Shown here: positions 58,153 to 64,000 of the stretch, piece by piece
Layout of the letters: every line of letters starts with the position of its first letter
How positions within the stretch are numbered: position 1 is the stretch's first letter
Assembly (NCBI GenBank): GCA_024734555.1
Contig: JANPWX010000548.1
Location: 1,816,482 to 1,880,481 of the forward strand
Source: Trochalopteron elliotii
Taxonomy: Eukaryota; Chordata; Aves; Passeriformes; Leiothrichidae
Direction: 5' to 3'
DNA length: 64,000 nt
Notes under the pieces: model-generated
The model's input: the letters and a program-made list of their open reading frames with translations, nothing else
Database searches by the model: none
What the model was told of the DNA's origin: nothing
Program-made: the position numbers and the translations under genes

Positions 58153-58660
58153 GGCGGGCGCGCGGCGGCGGCGGCTGTCACCCGGCCCCGCTGGATGCGG
58201 CCGGGATGAGCCCGCCTCCCGTCTGCGGAGAGTTTCCCGGGATGCACGCACCGAGCCGAGCCTGTGCGGTCGGTCTCAGGATCGTAGAGCGGTCTGAGGG
58301 CACTTCCGGTGCTCGCTGACTCTCTCTGACCGCGATCTTCCCTATTGGCGCCGTTTTCCGCCCCGGTTCTGCAGGCTGAGCGGTCTGTTCCACAGCAAAC
58401 GGCGTTGGGGCCTTTCTGACTCGCCGCAGAGGTGGTTACCGATCTTTCAGCGTTCCTTTAGCATTTACTTCCTTCCTCGTTAAGGCGGTTCACAGCCGAT
58501 CCGCGGGTCGCTGCCCGGGGCCCAGCGCTGTGAGCGGCAGCGGGCGGTGCGTGGAGCCCGGCGCGGGCGGGGCCGCCGAGGCCGCTCCGCCTCGGGAGGG
58601 CTCTGCGGGCGCGGAGACCCGCGGGCCGTGAGGGGGAAGGCGGCGGCAGGGACATCCATG
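57840..58660. promoter_or_regulatory. NSMCE4A: NSMCE4A CpG-island promoter, possibly bidirectional
   Basis: A GC- and CpG-rich block covering exon 1 and about 0.5 kb upstream. Between the start codon and the far edge are an ETS/GABP-type site (ACTTCCGG, near 58,300), a CCAAT box in reverse (CTATTGG, near 58,341) directly abutting an E2F-like GGCGCCGTTTTCCGCC, and no TATA box. A second, very GC-rich lobe (58,500-58,650) extends away from the gene, so divergent transcription is possible, but no downstream coding exon is recognisable. Confidence 0.75.
57957..58152 (-). CDS. NSMCE4A: NSMCE4A exon 1 (start codon)
   Basis: 196 coding nt, ATG in context GCCCGCCATGT, donor GTAAGG. It encodes [10 protein letters not shown], a Ser/Arg-rich tail, then [20 protein letters not shown]. 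The reading frame stays open upstream but has no earlier ATG, which supports this start. The first 45 residues are poorly conserved and probably disordered. Confidence 0.92.
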
Positions 58661-58796
58661 AGGAGCCGGGGAAATGAGAGAGAAAGGGGCGCTACGCTTG
58701 TCCCAGTGCCTCCAATGCATGGATGTGTCCGCGAAAATGCCCGCGTTAGTCACTGAGCAGGGATCTGTGCTCCGGCAAATGAAATAAATTGTAGGC

Positions 58797-58845
58797 CCGT
58801 AGAACGGTGCGGGTTGGAAGGGACTTTTAAGACCATCTAGTTAGA
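58797..58845 (-). mobile_element. CR1 3' terminus, abutting another CR1
   Basis: GTAGAACGGTGCGGGTTGGA then AGGGACTTTTAAGACCATCT: about 50 bp of a CR1 3' end, immediately followed by the 3' end of a second CR1 in the same orientation. Confidence 0.8.
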
Positions 58846-59400
58846 ATCATGGAATCATCGGGGTTGAAAGCGACCTTCAAGATCGACCAGTCCAACTGAC
58901 CACCCAGCACTGTCACTGTAACCCCTAAAGCACTTCGCCCAGATCCGCCTGAACACCTCCGGGGATGGTGACTCCACCACCTCCCTGGGAACCTATTCCT
59001 AATGCCTAAGTACCTAAACAGTGAAAAAAAAAAATAAAATCTGACATCTAATCTGAATGTCCCCTGTGTCAGCTTAAAGCCATTTCCTCTGGTCGTCTCA
59101 CTGCAGGCCCAGCAGAGACCAGTCTCACCTCACTGCACCCTCCTCCGGGTCAGTGATGTATGTGGACAGCGATGAAGGCTCCCCTGAGGATCCTTTTCTT
59201 GGGACTAAAAACCCCCAGCTCCCTCAGCCACTCCTCAGAAGAGTTCTCTGGAAAACTGTCCTGCATCCCAATGTCTTTTTTATACTGAAGGGGCCAACAG
59301 TGAATGTACCACCAGTCTGAGAATGTACCACATTGGTGTGGCCTCACCGATGCCGAGAGCACAGGGGGGTGATCGCTTTCCTGGTCCTGCTGGTCCCTGC
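58846..59400 (-). mobile_element. CR1 LINE 3' fragment (~555 bp, longest here)
   Basis: AATCATGGAATCATCGGGGT then GACCTTCAAGATCGACCAGT; inside, GGGATGGTGACTCCACCACC and AGCTTAAAGCCATTTCCTCT; it ends near GAGCACAGGGGGGTGATCGC. This reaches the very end of the CR1 coding region or start of its 3' UTR. An A-rich run at 59,022-59,035 interrupts it. Confidence 0.9.
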
Positions 59401-61480
59401 AAAATATACATCATAACACTTAGCCCTTCGTTGTTGCTTAATATTATTAGGTGGTTCTAATTATTGTGTGGGGGGGTTTCAGGTATTTTTGGGAGTATTT
59501 CCTTAAACATCTTCATAGATCAGCTTGACTCAGTGTATAGACACAGATCTACTTCAGCTTCCCCAAACCAGTACTTTAGCTGGACTACAGACTGTAACTA
59601 TGCACAAGCTATCTTTCAAAATATATGTTTAAAATATGTAATACTTCAGTTGAACATTAATAAATTATATTTGAATTCTTGAACAATTTTCTATTCTTTG
59701 TGTGACTTGTAGAGTGCTGTCAAATTTGCACTGCAAATTCAATATGAGTAATTTGTTTTGGGATGCTGACACAGAAAGGCTCAAGAGAGGATCCAAACAA
59801 GAACTGGGGCCCATTGTACACTGCAGAACACAAGCACATGGTAAAAAAATATTCAGAATGCAAATACCAGCTTAGCAAATGTGAGTTAGAATTTTTTACT
59901 GTCATCTCACTATGCTTAATGGGAACTCAACATTCTGCAACATTGCAAGACATTGTCCTGCATTTTTGTTTTGAGAGTTCTGCTTGCCCAGAGGGTCGGA
60001 TCTCTGCTTTCCTATCGATTATTGTGTATCTATGTCAATTGTTACTGTCAACAGTGAAAATGGTAAGTGAGGAAAATATCCTATGTGCAGTTGACTGCAA
60101 GATTTTCCAGTTGTCTTTACACACCAAGACTGTTGTTTGTCAGATGTTCATTCAGTTCTCATCCATGCATATACATAAAACCTCCTTCTCATGGAAGTGA
60201 GAAGAGTCACATAGAAGGAATCTTAAAATAGACATTTCAGATCTAATAGGAGATTTCACTATGTGCAGATTTCACCATTCCCTCTTTTGCCTCTCTCAGG
60301 GTGCAGAATGAATGTAGAGTTTCTGGCATTTATCAGCAGATCTCCAGCTGAACTCTAATTCCTAATGTACAATTTGTATATACCATGATCATACAGGGAC
60401 TGTATTTGAGCAAGCAAATGTCAGTCTCCATTGTCCCCAAATACAGAGCAATAATGTGGCTTTTTTATGGTGCTGAGCAGTGAATTACAAGAGGGATTCA
60501 CTGTACATCTCAGCTTGGGAATTGCCCAGCACACTGGTGCTCTTATCTAGAGCCCTTAAAATGTGGATTTACCACTGTTTCATTTACTGTCAAATCTAAT
60601 CACTTGTCCAGTTCTGGAAATTGGCCTCCTGGTGTGAATATCCCTGATTTGCTAGCAGGTCTTCCCAGGCATTAATGGAAAAAAGATTTGTCTTTAAATG
60701 AGACCTTTTAGTCACTGCCCAGGAGTGTTCCTTATGATTTTTAAAGCATAAGCCTTTTGCATTTACCTTGAATACACCAAAATAAATGCTCCTGTTCAGG
60801 ATGAAGAGATAAAGCAAGAAATTAGTTGTCTAAAAACATGGCAACACAGGACCTGTTGCCCAGTGGTGGCTGTTCCTGATACAAAGTTAATCCTGGTATC
60901 TGAAATGGGGCCTGGGCTAATTGAAAACATCAGGAATAAAACATCGGAGATATTTGGCATTCAGCTGCCAGCTCTGCAAGCAAACACAGATGAGGGGAAA
61001 CTCTTTTAATGAGTGTAGCTAATATTAAAAAAAAATTGTTTTAGTAATGTAGAAGTGTTAGTTAGTATACTGGTTCTTGCAGCAGCTTTTATTTCTGTAT
61101 TTACAGATACTCTTATGGGAGGTGAAAATCTGGCACCAGCTATTCCCTCAGCAGTGTGGATTAGGTTACAGTCCATCACATCACTGTGCCAGTCTAAGAA
61201 GGTATTTTCAGAGAAATATGAAAGAACAATTATTAATAGAACTATTAAAAAAAACAGGGCCCAGTTTGGGTGGATGTCAAGGAAAAAATCCTGGTAGGAT
61301 CAAACCCTCACTGGCACCAGAAACCTTTTCTTTTTAAGGACTTGGAAGGTTTCATTAAGTCAAAGACTGACACCAGGTTACTACAACAACAACATGTGGA
61401 AGTCATGTTGCTGGAGGCCTAAACTTCCACTGAAGGCTGAAAACCTTCCACTTTTTCCCTACAATCAAACAGCAATGTAG

Positions 61481-61512
61481 AAAAATAAAATAAAATAATA
61501 ATAAAATAAAAT
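61481..61512. repeat. AAAAT/AAT microsatellite
   Basis: AAAAATAAAATAAAATAATA and AATAAAATAAAAT; simple A-rich pentamer repeat in the intergenic flank. Confidence 0.85.
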
Positions 61513-61933
61513 CTTTGCAAGAAGGAGTAGGAAATATATCAATGGTGTCTCAGAGTGGAGAATAGCCAGACAGCTGCAGCCTTGGTGGTCCCTCCAGCAC
61601 ATCTTGAATGGAGGAACAAACAAATTAAAAGCAAATGCAGAACAATGTCAGATTTTTGCAAAAGCAGAGAGCCATTTAGTGTTCTAAGGATTTGTGCACA
61701 TATTTTGCATAACTGCATGGCAATTTTTTTGACATAAAAATTTTAATATGCTAATAACTTCTGTATTAACAGAAAATCCATAAATTCACTATTTGTTATA
61801 GCAGCCTCTAGAAATTATCACCTCTTAGACTTTGCCAATACCATGCAAACAACTGATTTAAGCCTAAGCACTTCTGTGATAGGTTTAATCCTATCCCAGC
61901 AATCATTTCTTCATATCTTGTGCTGATGTGGAC

Positions 61934-61985
61934 ATATTTATATTTATATTTATACTTCTATTTATACTTATATTTATATTTGTAT
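61934..61985. repeat. TATTTA-type AT microsatellite
   Basis: Hexamer-like TATTTATATTTATAT with interruptions by C (TATACTTCTATTTATAC). Intergenic. Confidence 0.85.
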
Positions 61986-62249
61986 GTTTAAAGGCCTGTA
62001 ACTCACAACCTATTAGGAAAGCAATGTTTTTTTTCCCTTCTAGAACTGTGTATTCCAAGAGAAGATTTTCCAAAAGTGCCATGTAAGTGAAAATATGCTC
62101 TGCTTAAAAGCCATTTCAGTGATTGGTGTGGGTTTCCTATTACAGTGACATGTGCTTTGGGGGTTTATGGTCGAGAGAACTCTCTGATGAAGTGGCATGG
62201 CTTGGTTCCCTGGAAGGCTCACACATGGAACACTTTAAACTCCAACCAC

Positions 62250-62700
62250 TCCATTCAAAGCAGTGGCTGAAAGCTCCATCTCATCCCCTATGGGAAGAGA
62301 CAATTTTTCCTCTTTTCTGTCCACGTGAGCAAGAGAAAACTGAGCACAGGCAAAGGGATGGAGAATGCAGCAGAGGCAGACTTCTTTTTGCTTCTCTCCA
62401 TCCTGCCAGGTAATCTTCTACCCTGCCTGGGCTTTGAATGTTCGTCCTGAGCTCCAGCAAGGAGTTCATTCCTTAGGAAACTTGCAGAGCTGATGCTGTT
62501 GTACACTACAACAATACAAGACTCCAACTTTAGAAGGTTGAAAACAACTTCTTTATTTTTGGGATGTGTCTCTTTTATATACTATCTTACACAGACCAAT
62601 TTGATTGGTGAAACAAAGACAAACTTCTTCAATCACATTGGTCAGACCAGAGGGACATCAAGAAGAAGTCCCTCCTAGGGAAAAGAATGTAAATATGATA
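62250..62700 (-). mobile_element. Probable endogenous retrovirus LTR (solo), ends undefined
   Basis: On the minus strand the block reads, in order, two CCAAT boxes (GACCAATGTG, CACCAATCAAATTGG), a TATA box (TATATAAAAGAG), AATAAA (CAAAAATAAAGAAGTTG) and a GT-rich segment (GTATTGTTGTAGTGT). That order and spacing are those of a U3-R-U5 unit. I could not define TG...CA ends or a target duplication, and see no retroviral coding sequence next to it. Confidence 0.55.
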
Positions 62701-63739
62701 CAGTTATAAAAACATTTTTTTTGTTTACAGAAAATTCTCTGGGAAAAGAAGTTCAGAAAACCAAAACATCTCAGGCACAAACCAGGACTACACGGAGCAG
62801 CGTTGACTTGCAGTGGTTTTCTCGAGGCAGCTGTCACTTTCAGCAGTGCCACTGTTATTTACATTTGTCACGTGCTAAATTGATCCGTTTTCCCAACCTT
62901 TGCTTTGCCAGGTCAGGTGAAAGGGACAGCCTGATATGTGGAAGTTACAGTCCTGGAGTAAAAAGTCAGAGGGTAAAATTCCAGTTTCATTGGTTTAACG
63001 TGGAACTTGTGTCCCTTTGCCTTAAGCAAACCCTATCCCAACAATGAGGACAGTGCCAACGTGCTGCACCAGGCAGGGTACAGGACCTGTCCCGTGTCAT
63101 TCCCATCCAGCAACTGAGAATTCCTGTGAAGAACTGATGTGTCATAGCCCCACAGCTCCCTGGGTCGGATTCCTTACACTTCATAGCTCTCCAGCATAGT
63201 GTTCTCAAACATCAGCCAATTCACATTAATAGAACACTTTCATGTGATCCAGGGAGAAAGGGGATCCACACACCAGCTAGGAGGGAAGGAGTGCAGAAGG
63301 TTATAAAAATCAGGGACAGAGTGGTGCATTTTCATTTTTAGTGTAGAGGAAAATTGGGTAAGTAATTTTTCATGAGTTCTTTACATTTTAAAATGTCTAG
63401 ACTCAAAACAGTTTACTAATTATGTTTTAGATGTTACAAAAAGGCAAAGGGAGTGTCTGACAAGTAAAAGATTTTTTTTCTGTGTACCAGAAAAAAAAAA
63501 GTGTCTCCTTTGAGGTTCTATAGTTTCATGATCTCTTGTATAACTTGTTTTACAATCCCATACCCTATATAGTGTGTCTACAGGATGATGTCTTGTTTAG
63601 TCAGTATCTAAGACCTAGAGACTGATCATTAAATGTGCATGTCCTAAAATAGCTGTTTTAAAAACAAGTTACAACATTACAGACTGTCATAACTATTTGC
63701 AAATGCTGGAGTTGTTAAATGTGGCTCTCTTCCAATAGT

Positions 63740-63776
63740 TCTTTTTTTCTTTTTTTTTTCTTTTTTTTTTTTTTTC
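63740..63776. repeat. Poly(T) tract with C interruptions
   Basis: TCTTTTTTTCTTTTTTTTTT continuing to TTTTTTTTTTTCAG. It looks like a strong polypyrimidine tract plus CAG on the plus strand, but no recognisable exon follows. Confidence 0.8.
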
Positions 63777-64000
63777 AGAAACAGTTCTAAGGGTTTGTGT
63801 CAGTAAGGATTGCTTGTTGTTTTGAAGTTGCCATGTAACAACAAGAATGTGTGTTTTTCATGCAGAATTTCAGGGATGAAATGAGCTGGCTGCTCACTAG
63901 ACAGATTATGCAGATGTTTGGTGATGTTCTTAAGTGGGAACTGTCTACGATGTTTTGTCTTTCATGCATAACAAAGTTTGTTTCAAGCCTTTAAACACAA

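Larger units (their letters stand above)
58661..64000. other. Upstream flank of NSMCE4A, no gene recognised
   Basis: Contains the compound CR1 block, a probable LTR and simple repeats. By human synteny TACC2 would be next, read away from NSMCE4A, but no TACC2 exon is identifiable. The plus-strand frame of 145 codons at 59,763-60,200 and the minus-strand frames near 62.3 kb (inside the LTR) lack recognisable homology. Confidence 0.7.

Noticed and set aside
57592..58251. 219-codon minus-strand frame as a single-exon gene
   Set aside because: It starts with GTG, not ATG, and reads past the NSMCE4A exon 1 donor (57,957) into intron and CR1. Only 57,957-58,152 is coding.
58661..64000. 5' exons of TACC2
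   Set aside because: Expected from human synteny, but no frame resembling TACC2 with splice sites could be recognised.

Overview
This window is vertebrate nuclear DNA, almost certainly from a bird. Truncated CR1 LINE 3' ends are scattered on both strands, introns are AT-rich, two GC-rich CpG-island promoters stand out, and one GC-rich promoter is interrupted by a 365-base assembly gap. The coding content is two multi-exon genes, both on the minus strand and arranged head to tail. I recognised them by translating exons and joining them at GT/AG boundaries with matching phase. I infer a bird from CR1; species is not resolved.

From 925 to about 48,300 lies ATE1 (arginyl-tRNA--protein transferase 1). 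Ten coding exons plus one alternative exon are readable. Exon 1 is missing and should lie in the N gap (47,804-48,168); the last exon or exons lie beyond base 1. The gene keeps the two mutually exclusive 129-nt exons known from mammalian ATE1 (39,602-39,730 and 40,637-40,765) and an isolated 33-nt microexon (33,178-33,210) that ORF scanning does not show. The rest of this 47-kb stretch is intron, the largest being about 23.8 kb, with CR1 fragments, low-complexity DNA and no other recognisable gene.

From 49,621 to 58,152 lies NSMCE4A, the Nse4 kleisin subunit of the SMC5/6 complex. All ten coding exons could be joined into a 353-residue protein. Its poly(A) signals lie only 0.2-0.9 kb upstream of the ATE1 CpG island. 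Its own promoter is a CpG island at about 57,840-58,660, with ETS-, CCAAT- and E2F-like sites.

From 58,660 to 64,000 is upstream flank: a compound CR1 block, a probable endogenous-retrovirus LTR near 62.3-62.7 kb, and simple repeats. The ATE1-NSMCE4A order matches human 10q26, where TACC2 comes next, but no TACC2 exon is recognisable here. The genes have separate cellular roles: ATE1 in the Arg/N-degron pathway, NSMCE4A in chromosome maintenance. No undescribed system was found. The most interesting items are the ATE1 alternative-exon architecture, with a possible RNA helix enclosing the second exon, the microexon, and the tight tandem spacing of the two genes.
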